Source of the DNA: Chaenocephalus aceratus
Lineage: Eukaryota; Chordata; Actinopteri; Perciformes; Channichthyidae
Assembly: GCA_023974075.1 (NCBI GenBank)
Contig: CM043801.1
Location: 27,941,736-28,005,735 of the forward strand
Length of the DNA stretch: 64,000 nt
Direction: 5' to 3'
Shown: positions 38,362 to 64,000 of the stretch, one piece after another
How positions within the stretch are numbered: position 1 is the stretch's first letter
Layout: each line of letters begins with the position of its first letter
Translations under genes and position numbers: made by a program
The notes under the pieces: generated by a model
The model's database searches: none
What the model was told of the DNA's origin: nothing
Seen by the model: the letters and a program-made list of their open reading frames with translations, nothing else

Positions 38362-39670
38362 GGGTTGTTACTTGGCCTGCACCTCTTTATAACTTTTGAT
38401 AGACGCAGATCTAGGTGATGCATTAAAAACATTATTACATCAGACAATCAGACGCCCATAATACAATTAAAATGGCATAAAATCTAGGGACAAATTAATA
38501 ATAGTTTTACAAATCGTCAGCTGTGTTTTGTTGTAGGTCGTTAAATAAGGGAAACATGATTTGCAGACTGATTTCATAAAGGTGTCTCACTTTAAATGTA
38601 AGCGTCACTAAAGCAGTTTCAACAAAGCATTGATGTCAAAGTCACCACACTATAAAGCCTCCATGAAGTCCTCTCCGTGGTATCCCAGCACCCTCAGATC
38701 TCCTCAGACTGTTTCCTGCAACCCTTTGAGCCCCGGCTCTCTGTGTAAGTATGTGCTTAGGCAAGACGGCCTTCTGCACTAATTGAAGTCAATGACACAA
38801 GCTGCAGGGGCGCGTGAACAAACTGTGTCTCCATGGAAACACATGCTGGTAAGTGTGTCCACTGAGGAGCCTGCAGCACTACATTGGAATTACTGTGTAC
38901 ACCAATCTGCAGCGCATCACCACGAGGAGGGAAATGAGCCGGAGACACAGAGGGTCTTATTGTCTCAGCCAAGTCCTGCTTAGCCTCAGTGTGTGATGTA
39001 CAAGACACTGAGACATCCCCATATGAGGGATCCATATACAACTTCTGGTGCATTTGGAGAAAGAAAAAAGCCTGAGTAGCAATTTTTTTGGCAGCGACAC
39101 AAATGAACTCCTGCAAGAAAACATCTTTTTTTTTTAAAGAAGCTGGCTTGTTTTTTCAGTGAGAAAAAGACGAAGATAAATTCAAAATATTCAACATCTT
39201 CAGAGTTTGAGTACTAACCGTGGCCTGAAGCGTCCTGATTCTTGTCCGGCTGAGAAAGTGTATTGCATGTCAATCCCTCCTTAAATCCCTCCATTATCTC
39301 TCCTGTGCCAACTTTGAATAAAGATACAAAATACCACTGCACCACAAAAGTGCACTCAGTAAGTGCAGTCATACATCTACATTTTTGTCATCTGTTGCTT
39401 CAAAGGTACATTTTTTTTTACTATTTTGCTATATAGGCTATTGTCCATAAAGAAAAGCAGTAAAGCATAATAGTGACATGCTTTACAAAATGCATAGCAA
39501 ATATTATTAGGTCGAACTATTCAGTTATATTTCAGTACTATCTGTTTATATCAATTGATGCTGTGATATCCTGGGAACAGTTTTTTTGAGAGATATTTTT
39601 TGATATCATATAATATAAAGCAATATAAACATTAAATATAGAAATTAATATCTTTTTTTTTTTTTTAGAC

Positions 39671-39965
39671 CAGGGGTGTCAAAGTCAAGGCCAGGGGGCC
39701 AAATCCGGCCCGCGACTTCATTTCATGTGGCCCCACAAGAGCTTGCAAAGAATATATATATTATATATGTATTTATTATACGTACATGCCGCTTTACAGA
39801 AGCACATTGCCCATAAACTACATGTCCCACAATGCATCTCAAATTTGACTTTTTTCTCGGAATTGGACTTTTTTTTTCCAAAATGTGACTTTTTCTCCAA
39901 AATTGCACTTCTTTTTTTATTTTTACAGAATTTGGCTTTTCTTTTTAAATCATTTTGTAACATGC
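39671..39965 (+). mobile_element. hAT-like repeat (CAGGGGTGTCAAAGTC)
   Basis: CAGGGGTGTCAAAGTCAAGG followed by GGGGGCCAAATCCGGCCC is a characteristic vertebrate hAT terminus. Trailing TTTGACTTTTTTCT-type repeats belong to the same family. The right boundary is approximate. Confidence 0.65.
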
Positions 39966-40301
39966 GCACTGAAGAGACTTGCAATTGTTTGCCCTAGACT
40001 TCTGGATTGCTTTCCCTCCACTGAAGCTTTAGACACAATATCTTCTTGTGTTACTCTAAAAATAACATCTTTGATCTTTTGAGATGTTGTGGGCGAAGGT
40101 TGCTCTAACAGAGTTGCCATGGAAACAGTGGCCATCAAGCTACCATTTCACTATCTACCTCCAGATAGAAGAAAGGCTGTAATGAACAACTATACTCCTC
40201 CTCCTCCTCTGCTTTGTTCCATCTATATGTGGTTTAATATGGTGGGGATTTGTGGGTGGATCAATGAATGATTGGAAAACAAGGAATACATATCCCTCAG
40301 C

Positions 40302-40328
40302 TGCATACATACATACATACATACATAC
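40302..40328. repeat. (CATA)n tetranucleotide repeat
   Basis: About six perfect units. Confidence 0.95.
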
Positions 40329-40698
40329 GTCATTGATACAAATACTGAATATATATACATGTTCATACGTTATCTATCTGTATCTCATAAAAATGTGCTT
40401 CAGTTAATGATATCTATATCTCCTGCTCTCTGCTACTCTTCCACATTTATCATAATAAGACGGCTGTGAGGCTGCAGGGTCGTAACTACAGAAACAAAAA
40501 CTCCAGACACGATGGGTCATACAGAGCCAGGGGGAGAAAAAACACTTTGAAACATCCGGCAAAGGAAACACACATTGAGATGTAGTTGAAGCGGGTCACA
40601 ATGCTCTGAAAACACTGCAGTTCTGATCGTTCAGTCGGCGACCACTGCAGGAGGAATGCAGAGGGATGAGGTCACCATCACTGACTCATATCTCCCAT

Positions 40699-40870
40699 CA
40701 GAGGTGGAAAGTAACCGAATACATTTACTCAATGTCACTATAATGTTCAATCGCTGCTCCTTTACTCTACATTTCCTGAGAAACATATTGTACTTGTTGC
40801 TCCACTGTGTTTATCAGATGGCTGTTGGTTAAGACGTTACAATGAAAATCATGATAAGCCTATTAAATAT
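40699..40870 (+). mobile_element. hAT-like terminus (CAGAGGTGGAAAGTAAC)
   Basis: CAGAGGTGGAAAGTAACCGA followed by ATACATTTACTCAA and a diverged TACTTGTTGCTCCACTG segment matches the left part of a very common fish hAT MITE. No right end was found. Confidence 0.6.
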
Positions 40871-42167
40871 AAAGTGTAGGTCAAGATAGGTGGAAAATAA
40901 GCAATGGCTCGTTAAAGCTTCTTGTCATGTTTCAGATGTATGTGATAAGTTGTTTTAACAAAGAGACATTTCCCCACCAAACGTATGGTTTAGGTTATAC
41001 AAACAAGTGAACAAAAAGAAAGCCAAAATGTATTGTTTTTAATAAAGATTTTGGGTCAGATTTGGGAGCCACTGAATTAAATGACCCAACTGTGTGCAAA
41101 GGAAAGCAGTTAGATGTTGCTTACACACTCATGCGTCATTATTTTATAGAGTATAACTCTTTGCTAATATAACTTCTGTACTCTTACATAATATAAATAC
41201 AATTTTATTTTAGGACTTTGAAATGCAGTTGAGAGTACCACACGCAGCTGTAATCCCCATTCTTACAATATTGAAAAAGGAATAATAATATAAAAGAGGG
41301 CCTACAGACAACGATTACCTTATCTGCTCCCAACTTGGACTAATGTTTCACATTCATAGCGTTGTTTTCGGCCACAGCAGGCAGCTGGTTCAGCAAAGAG
41401 CTCTAGAACATGTGCTCTCCAGCACCAAAACAGTCACAGTGTGAGTCTAGCTGGTGAACACATGGGAGCATTTAGCAGCTAAAGACCTAGATAGTTTAAA
41501 AAGAGTGAATATTGGATTTGCATTCATCAGGTGGCCACAAACACAAGTCTCAATGATAGTGTTCAGGAGTAACCACTGCACGTGTAAATACACTATTGTT
41601 TACCTTATTGACTCAAAGATCAATCTTTGTTTCCCAAAGTATAGCCTGAATAATCAGGTAATGCAGGTTTAGTAACGGCTCTAAATACTTCTTCCAGTAC
41701 TGGCCATTAGAATGAGACGTGAGCCTTCATATGTTGAATGAAAGTATTTCAAAGAAGGAGAAAGGTTAAGCTTGTTTGAATGCGTGTACTTGTGGGCGGT
41801 TTATCCAACAAGCATGAGGCAAAAAGAAAACAGGAATAAGAAGAAAATTAAGAGCGAAAACAGTAAAAAATGAAAGAAAGTTGGAGCCCAGTGGAGGAAA
41901 CAAGATGTGCTGCTGTGTGGGGAGAGTGTGTGACAGGCCGGCAGCTCGTGGTGATGGAGGGTCCCGCTGCAGCAGGAGCTGAAACACTCAGGGTGAAACT
42001 ATGTTTGACAGGAGCAAACTGTCTAAGAGGGACCAACTCGACCTGCCATTACCACTACGGGGGGGGGGGCAACGCTGAGGAGACAAATTGTCAACACACA
42101 CAGTGAGCGGACAGATGGAGGTACACTCACAAACACACACCAGGATGCATGTGTCAGGCATACTCAC

Positions 42168-42192
42168 ACACACACACACACACACACACACT
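42168..42192. repeat. Short (CA)n repeat
   Basis: About 25 bp of CA repeat. Confidence 0.9.
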
Positions 42193-42611
42193 TTCATGCA
42201 CACACTGCAGGGACACAGTGGCAAGTTTCTATCAGTGCTGCTGTGCCCTCTGCACACAGAGCGGCTGCCAACTCACTCTGACCCATCTTTATTCAGTTAT
42301 GATAATGCAGTGTCACGCAGGTACAGATTATGTTAAGGTGTCTGAGGGGAAAGCTTAAATAGGATGAGAGCTCTCAAACTGGAGGGTTACTGTGGAGAAT
42401 GTCCTGCCTGAGACTTCATCTGCTGCGCTTTCAAGATGCTGAAAGGGACCAAACCATCTTATATGCACTGCTATTGATCTAGAATCCTAGATGGTGTTGG
42501 TGGGATTTGCCGAGTGTTAGAGATTTGCCGTGTGGCAGAAGGCTACCTGTCGCTATGAGCAGGCTGGATTAGTAACCTTGCAGTGTTCAACTGCAATAGA
42601 AATGTAAGAGC

Positions 42612-42781
42612 TTAAAGGGGCCCGATTAAGCCCTTTTTCAGGTTTAGGTCCACAGTATGTGGTAGAGACACTCAATCTGAAGAGCATTTGGGGATTTTAG
42701 CCTTTTCAGACCGTTAACATGCACTAAAACCTATATACCAATTACAGGAAAGGAAAAAAAGGAATAAGAGGGCCCCTTTAA
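42612..42781. mobile_element. Short TTAA-flanked MITE (AGGGGCCC ends)
   Basis: TTAA-AGGGGCCC at the left and GGGCCCCT-TTAA at the right, with further weaker inverted similarity (ends run into CCTTTTTC on both sides). 162 bp between the TTAA copies. Confidence 0.85.
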
Positions 42782-42809
42782 TGTGTTTCGAATCTAGCAA
42801 AATGCATCA

Positions 42810-43263
42810 TTAAAGGTGGGGTAGGTACGTTTCAGAAACCGGCTCGAGTGCACTAACATGTGAAATTACACAGCCGAATAGAATCCGCCCCTTCCTTCAG
42901 ACTTGCTTACAGAGCACCTCCTCCAACACACATGAACGCGCACATGACGTCAGCCGACTGGTGAAAGTGGCCGCCTGTTGCTGGCGAGTCATTGAAGTAC
43001 TGCTGCAATGCACGCCCAATGAGGGCACGAGATACATTTGTGCGTGCACGAGATGGAAGTCTGACAGACAGGGCGGCAGGGCCGGCTAAACGGATTGGTC
43101 GTGCTTTTTACAGCACTACGGCTTCCACAGATGACATTTTTTTATGGATTTTTTGTCAAAGCACTTCAGATATTCATTGCTATCGGGATGTTAAGAGCAT
43201 TCCATGGAATATAACAAAGTGTATCTCGAGCCGGTTTCTCAAACTTACCTACCCCACCTTTAA
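42810..43263. mobile_element. TTAA-flanked MITE (AGGTGGGGTAGGTA ends)
   Basis: Ends AGGTGGGGTAGGTACGTT and, inverted, AACTTACCTACCCCACCT, extending to a CGGCTCGAG motif; 33 of 35 bases match. TTAA is duplicated at 42810-42813 and 43260-43263. It lies 28 bp from the preceding TTAA element. Confidence 0.88.
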
Positions 43264-43513
43264 GTACAAAAGAAATTGACATTACAATAATCTAAAGTTG
43301 CCCCTATTTTGAAGAACATCTTTATTCGTAAATGAATGTAAAAATGTATTTAAACATATAATACAGAAAACCTGGGAGCATGTTATATACAAAAATTAAA
43401 AAGCAACACAAAAAAGGGAGTGAACAAGTCAAGTACTGCTTTCACATTTCAAGAAAAAGCAGCCGTTTTTGAGTGTTGGTTTAAACAAGATGCTAGTGAC
43501 TGCACGCCATCCA

Positions 43514-43514
<1 letters not shown>

Positions 43515-43603
<89 letters not shown>
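43515..43603. repeat. (CA)n microsatellite
   Basis: About 88 bp of perfect CA repeat. Confidence 0.98.
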
Positions 43604-43604
<1 letters not shown>

Positions 43605-44327
43605 ACTCTCTCATAAATATATACAAATAGAGTCTCCTTAATTACATATAGCAATATCTGTCGTTGTGTCTTGTGTGCATGCATTTCTACAAACAGATGT
43701 ACTGCCTATGCATCAGGGAGATCTGTTTAGTAGTTATCACAAGAAATGTTTAATCAAATGTATACAAATAAATACTTTTTATATTTGTTAGTAAGTTGGT
43801 TCGTGGGAAGCCTATTCTTTTAGATAATCACTCTTTATTAAGCGGGTGTAATTATTTCATTATGTCCCCTTCAAGCACTAGAGACATTTGTATCTGCTTG
43901 AGGGGTTCAACTGTGAAGAGCACATCGCTTCACACACGAGCTTTAGACAGACCATTTATGACACATTTCAGGTGACAGATAAATGTGGCTGACACTTAGC
44001 GCCTTTTGATTCTCTGTGAACAAATGGTGCAAATATATGTCTTTGGCAAGTTGCAAGGCGCCGATATTAAGTGTTTCTCAAAGGAAGCACACTGACAAGT
44101 TGAAAGGTTTCTGAAGTACTGCAAATTCCCGTCTGACTGTCAGATAAACAATACCCAGAACTGAGGCGCAGAGAGGTTAAAGCATTTGTTCAATATGTTA
44201 TTTTATTGTGTGAACTGTGTGCGAGGAGTATTATGTGAATGAGAAGCGATGTCGCTCGGGGTTTAGTGCTGTATAATAAATGTGGATTTTATACATGCGT
44301 GTGCAAGAATGTATTTACCCTGCATAC

Positions 44328-44328
44328 C

Positions 44329-44352
<24 letters not shown>
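44328..44352. repeat. Short (TG)n repeat
   Basis: About 24 bp of TG repeat. Confidence 0.9.
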
Positions 44353-44359
<7 letters not shown>

Positions 44360-44415
44360 CCCCATCTGTGAATTGATTACATGTATGTGTTTGTATTCTG
44401 TGCTGCATTAGCATT

Positions 44416-44434
44416 CCACACACACACACACACA

Positions 44435-44524
<90 letters not shown>

Positions 44525-44565
44525 ACACACACACACACACACACACCACACACACACACACACAC
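44416..44565. repeat. (CA)n microsatellite with phase slips
   Basis: Blocks of CA separated by single-base slips (CACCAC or CAACAC), followed by a GA/G-rich tract at 44595-44652. Confidence 0.97.
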
Positions 44566-45556
44566 GACAGTCAGTGAAGGCAGCAGCCAGAAGGAGAGAA
44601 AAAGCAGGAGAGAAGAGTCGTGGAGGAGGAGGAGGGGGAGGAGGGGGGGGGTGAGGTTGATGTGACGTGATTTACAATGAGATCATAACCTTGAGAAACA
44701 GAATGGCCTTTGCGACATGAACACTATCTCTCAGACGGACACCTTGCAAGAACAATACCTTTTGTACACGATTCACTTGTGATTGCGCAGAAAAACACAT
44801 GCAGGGCAGCAGACAAGTGCGTAAAACCGAGTGTGTACACACACCGAGCGTGTACACACACACACACACACTTGTAATGTTATCCATAAAGTAACAAGTA
44901 ATTAGCTCTGTCCTAAATACTACAGTACTCACTAAATCCAAGCAGTTTGAGTCTGTTCTCAGTGGAAGTCGGAAAAAAAAGTAGGCTACATTCAAGAAAA
45001 GTAAGGCATACTAAAACCGGACTAAACAATATTAGTTGTATGTTGATATCAGACAGCATATTCCCACTATGAAGGGCACTAAGCAGATGTAGGATATGAG
45101 CACAGGTTTGGGAAAAACAAGTAAGTAATTGCAAAACATTTGAATTGGCAATGACCTTCCAAAGTTGCTGATTGTGTAATTGCCTGTTGGTAAAATATAC
45201 TAATACAAATAACTACTCTAACTGAAAAAACAGTATTGTGAGACAATTATTAGTATACACTAGGATTCCCATGGTAACAGATGGTTGTATGACCTTGGAG
45301 TTTCTTGTGTAAAGGGTTAGGGGTTAGATATTAAATATTCTATTGACACTTAAAGTTCAGTGCCTGTTCAAAACAAACCCTTTGACCTGACCTGTGGGGT
45401 TGTAAGCCTTAAAAGTAATGAAAAATGATGGAACCAAACTATTTTTTCACTTCCTGTGTACTACTACTGTTAGAAAAAACTAAATATTTGTGTACTTTTT
45501 AACCACTGCCAATACAAACTATCCCCTATGATAAACACACCAACACAAATGGTCAC

Positions 45557-45803
<247 letters not shown>

Positions 45804-48556
45804 TTCCAAAATGGATTATTTTTTGTTATGACCCAACCACCATTTAAGAAGCAGGACATGGTTATTGTCAATGGAGGTTTTTAGCTGGCTGTAACATAAT
45901 TAGTGTTGTAAGTGAATACACCCCATCAGGTCGTACCCAGGGGAAATGCAGTGCTACTTCGGAGAAAAAAAACACAATGCGGGCATTTAGCGTATTATTA
46001 AATGCCATGTCGTATATCAGAGCTTTCAGTAAAAGCTGTCTTCTACTGTTAATTACGACACGGATGTTGGAGTAAACGCCATTTAGTCAGAAAACTCGTA
46101 ATTGTGATAACTCTCTTGCTGCACAGCAATTAGACACAGCAGTGCTTTCAGCCAAGTGCTAAGTAACATCAGCGTGCTTCTGCAAAATGCTCACAATGAA
46201 TACTCTGGCATGCCAATGCTGCTAAATAGCACCAAACTAAAAGGTGATGTCGGAATGCAATTAGTTTTGCGAGGATTTTGTACGAATTACAATACCTGAT
46301 GATGGTACTAGATGAAAAGGACAACTACGTATATAAGAATTCATCCTGAGCTACATGAATGTTTGTACGACACTAAGTGTTTTTGTGTATCAACACGTTA
46401 ACAGTGAGGAGAAAAGGATCACACAGTATGGTGTATTGCAGGTTAGTGAATTAGCACTGACTCCGAGGTATCACACAATCCTTTTTTATTTTTCCACAAT
46501 CTTAAATCCACTCTATTATAAATCTTTAGTATGTAAACGATATCTCAATAAAACATTTGTCAACACTCTTTTACAGGTTGAGTCGCGAGGGGAGAGCTTC
46601 CCTCGGACACATCCAGCAGTAAACTTCTACACACACACACTCACTACGTACAGATGAAAGAAACACAACATTCAATAACTGGCACAAAGGCTCATGGGAT
46701 TCAGAACAACAGAAAGCCCTTTCAAAAGTGCATCACACAGCCGTCATGTTGCAATGCCTTGAAACAGAAACGCCCAATCAAGAACAATAAAAGAGACAAA
46801 TATGCACCCCAAATATATTTGGCAATATATCACTCTTCTTATATGATAGGTTCAAAATATAAATTACAAAATGGTTTTAAAATAGGGGAAGACATTTGTG
46901 AACGTGTACATTCTCTGTTGAAGAGCAAAGCAATGTTTCAGTATATTCAAGTCAGTTTCATCAAATGACCAGAGTGAAGACACAGTTGAAAGATAAAGTT
47001 AAAATCTCATCATTAAAGCCTTCAAATAAACGTCCATTAAGAGAAGTATAAAAGCGATTTTTGGACTTGCATTATTTGAAGGCTGCCTGCTGAGATTCTG
47101 TTTGACACACTGCAAAACTTTATTAACGTCACACAGCAACAGCAAACAACTATATTGAATAACAAACATCTCTTTCATCTTGAAAAGCAATATGTTTGTT
47201 TTCATCTAAAGGTTTTATGTATTTCATTAGAAAATGTATTTGTAGGTCAAATCTTTACTAAGTTTAATGCAAAATACTCACAGTTTGTCAAAGCTTCAGT
47301 GATAAGAAGTAAAAACTTAACATTTAAATACTTTTTTAAATATTTCCATCCCTTTTTTCCACCCTTGCAGGCTAATCCGGGACATACGGGCACAGTGCAG
47401 TGTTTGCATGCATTGAACTCTTAAACTGCAATAATCGAAAATTGCACTGAATTAAAGCCCGTTTTCGAGAGACAGTTAAACCCATTCATTTGGCTGCATT
47501 GCTGCCTTTGCCAGAGTCCTGCTTCCTTCTCTTCATGATCGCAAACACAATGTATCCTTTCTATTTCTGACAGCTCAAAAGCAACAGTTATGAAGATGTT
47601 TTACTGGCTTAAAGGAGCAATAACTGAGAAACAGGTGACAGGACATGCGTTACCAACAGCTTCTCCACCAATGATACAGCAGCATGATATCAACACACCA
47701 ATTCAAAGATTTAGTTTCATGAAATACACACAGCACTAACGGTTTTCTTTAAGCAAAACATATTCAGTCAAATTAGAGTTTTTTTCAAGCTTAACTCTTT
47801 TCAGAAACCGTTTCCAGTCATGTATCGTTCAGTCATATTTTAAACGGTCAACGATATAACCATTTTTTGTGAAAGTCCTCCCTTTGATATCTCTGGGAGT
47901 ATTCGGCCATTGTGAAAAGCAGGATATATGATTCATGGCAATAAGTATCAATATAACAGAAGCCAAAATGTGTGTCTTTTTTAATCCAGAAATATTGTAT
48001 CAATGTATGTCCTGGGAAATGTTTTAAATAATGATGATAATGATGTGGAAGGGGATGTTAACCGATCACCCACTCTTTTGTCGCCGTGCAGACGACACAT
48101 TAACCCCCTTTCTTACTTACGAGGCAAATGAAAGGAACAAACCGTGATTTATCAACAATTTCCCCTCATGCTAAAAAGAAAACAAGCTTTACTTCCGCCT
48201 GACACAGTGAAAAATAGTTGCCTACAAGAGCTACATGTGTAGGTGCTGAGAACAAGTCCTTCACATTGAAAAATGTAACAGTCCTCCAGTGATCAAGGAG
48301 TGAAGTTTGACCCTTAACGCCACATTTAAACTACAACGTCCGGCTTTTTATAATAGGTAGTGCATGCTTAATCAATAGTGTAACATTGTCTTACTTCATT
48401 GTTCAGCCCTTTTATAATCAGAATCCATCTGATGATGAACACCTCACGATGAAGTCGCTAGCTCAGAGGCATTTTTTTTTTAATTGTGTAACCTTTCATT
48501 GAAGTTGTTTTAACGTCCAGTAGACTCCAAACCTGCCGCTCCTCCTTCCGTCACCT
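45804..48556. other. 3' flank of fyco1, nothing recognised
   Basis: Lies downstream of the fyco1 stop on the minus strand and probably includes its 3' untranslated region. AATAAA on the minus strand occurs near 47120 and 46490 as possible poly(A) signals. No other gene could be supported. Confidence 0.4.
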
Positions 48557-62929
<14,373 letters not shown>

Positions 62930-62944
62930 CTGGGGAAGGGGCAG

Positions 62945-62952
62945 TGACGTCA
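62945..62952. promoter_or_regulatory. Palindromic CRE-like site upstream of fyco1 start
   Basis: TGACGTCA, the full CREB/ATF consensus, lies 17 bases upstream of the fyco1 ATG. If transcription starts just upstream it would be a promoter element. If the AG at 62930 is a used splice acceptor it lies in intron 1 next to the polypyrimidine run. The sequence alone does not decide. Confidence 0.35.
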
Positions 62953-64000
62953 GCAAATTCTGCATGTGGGATTGGAAAAAGACAGTGTCATTTATTTTTC
63001 GATATTACAGGAAGGTCCTAATGATATGAACAATGTTCATTGTGTCATCGAAATGTCAAGGATGTACCTGTGTCCCTCAAAGTATGAATAAAGCATTTAA
63101 TAGTATAACTAAGGAAAGTTGTTGCCAACAGGATTTCAACTTTCCATCAGGCAAACAGTTCTGGTAAATAAAATCACATTCTAACAGACTGTGAACATAC
63201 ACACCTCAACCCCTCAATTTTGCATCTATGGTTACTTTTAGCATCTATTCATGAACACACAGTTATATTTAAACTTGTGTAGCTTTGTTTATTTAAATGT
63301 GATAGTGTGTTAAGTGCATTGGAATTGCTGCTACCTCTGCTCTTATCACTGCTTTTATTTATTTTCCGTCCATTTCTATTACTGCAGTGAGAGATACCAA
63401 CGCAATGGTGTTGTACCTATGTATGATGACAATAAAGATATTCTGATTCTTAAACACTAAAATAGTACTTTCCTAAATGTGCACACCACTGCTGTTTATC
63501 ACTTACATAAACACAGGAATACACTCTATCCAAACCTCAGAAGCCTTTAACAAATGCGGCAAATCAAACAATCCAGAGAGGGTTAATTCATGTGTTAAAA
63601 TAAGAAAGCACAGTAGGTCAGTCAAGTTAGCAAACCCGTACAGGGTGTGAGAGGAGGTACAACATTTACATCACGAGGATAGGGGAAAGCGTATCACTGT
63701 TTCAAACCCGACTGACACCAGATGTAGGCTGTATATAGTGTTATACAGAGTCCCCATTACAAACTAGAAACATTACATCACTTAAAACCGCTTTAAAATG
63801 CAACAAATCGCCACACAAAGCTAGATAGTCAAAGCTGGTAGCTATCCTACATGCACCTGTTCTCAGCTCTTCAGTTCCTTCTCGTATTTAATGTCAATGA
63901 TGTTATAAACCATTGAGTTTTGGTTGTAAGCAAAGCGACACACTTCAATATTCAATAAACAGTCAAATAATAAACGTACTCGATGTGTAAAATGTTCCAG
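62953..64000. other. Upstream flank or first intron of fyco1
   Basis: No coding exon seen. ACAATAAAGATATTCTGATT at 63430 is a retroposon-tail-like motif. A non-coding first exon may lie here or beyond the window. Confidence 0.35.

Noticed and set aside
47476..47560. Minus-strand frame reading GYIVFAIMKRRKQDSGKGSN, like the end of a membrane protein
   Set aside because: An in-frame stop lies just upstream, the acceptor is weak, and there is no partner exon between it and fyco1.

Overview
The window looks like a ray-finned (teleost) fish genome. It holds one clear vertebrate gene with GT-AG introns, very long (CA)n/(TG)n microsatellites, and a dense mix of fish-type DNA transposons (Tc1/mariner, hAT, TTAA-flanked MITEs, a THAP-domain element) plus LINE 3' ends. 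Nothing bacterial or viral was seen.

Right third (about 48.5-63 kb, minus strand): a full-length fyco1 gene (FYVE and coiled-coil domain autophagy adaptor 1). I traced 17 coding exons from the start codon at 62928 to the stop at 48557, about 1,485 codons, close to the mammalian protein. The order is an N-terminal RUN domain (exons 1-5), a huge coiled-coil exon (exon 7), more coiled coil (8-10), a FYVE zinc finger split over exons 11-12, an LC3-interacting motif in exon 13, and a C-terminal GOLD domain (14-17). Nearly all splice sites are canonical, but about twelve small frame breaks interrupt otherwise clean coding sequence. Consensus indels are the simplest explanation, although recent loss of one fyco1 copy is not excluded.

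Left two thirds (1-48 kb): mostly intergenic or intronic and rich in mobile elements. Two gene-like signals lie near the left end on the minus strand. One is a possible two-exon gene for a 71-residue secreted peptide with six cysteines (1956 to 1099). The other is a first-exon-like segment (start codon 6666, donor after 6622) behind a CAG/CAA-rich leader. Both donors are phase 0, as is the acceptor at 1273, so they could be alternative starts of one gene. I recognise neither.

Mobile elements with readable boundaries are: a hAT MITE with a perfect 8-bp target duplication (7831-8942); TTAA-flanked elements at 11705-12380, 21043-23060 (with a hAT inside it), 42612-42781 and 42810-43263; a THAP-encoding element (23264-25138); a hAT relic split by a LINE tail and a second hAT (25174-26555); a Tc1 element with 285-bp inverted repeats and a dead transposase (26828-28457); and a hAT inside a second CAGGG-type element (29030-30705). 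The remaining long stretches show only degenerate repeats or nothing recognisable.
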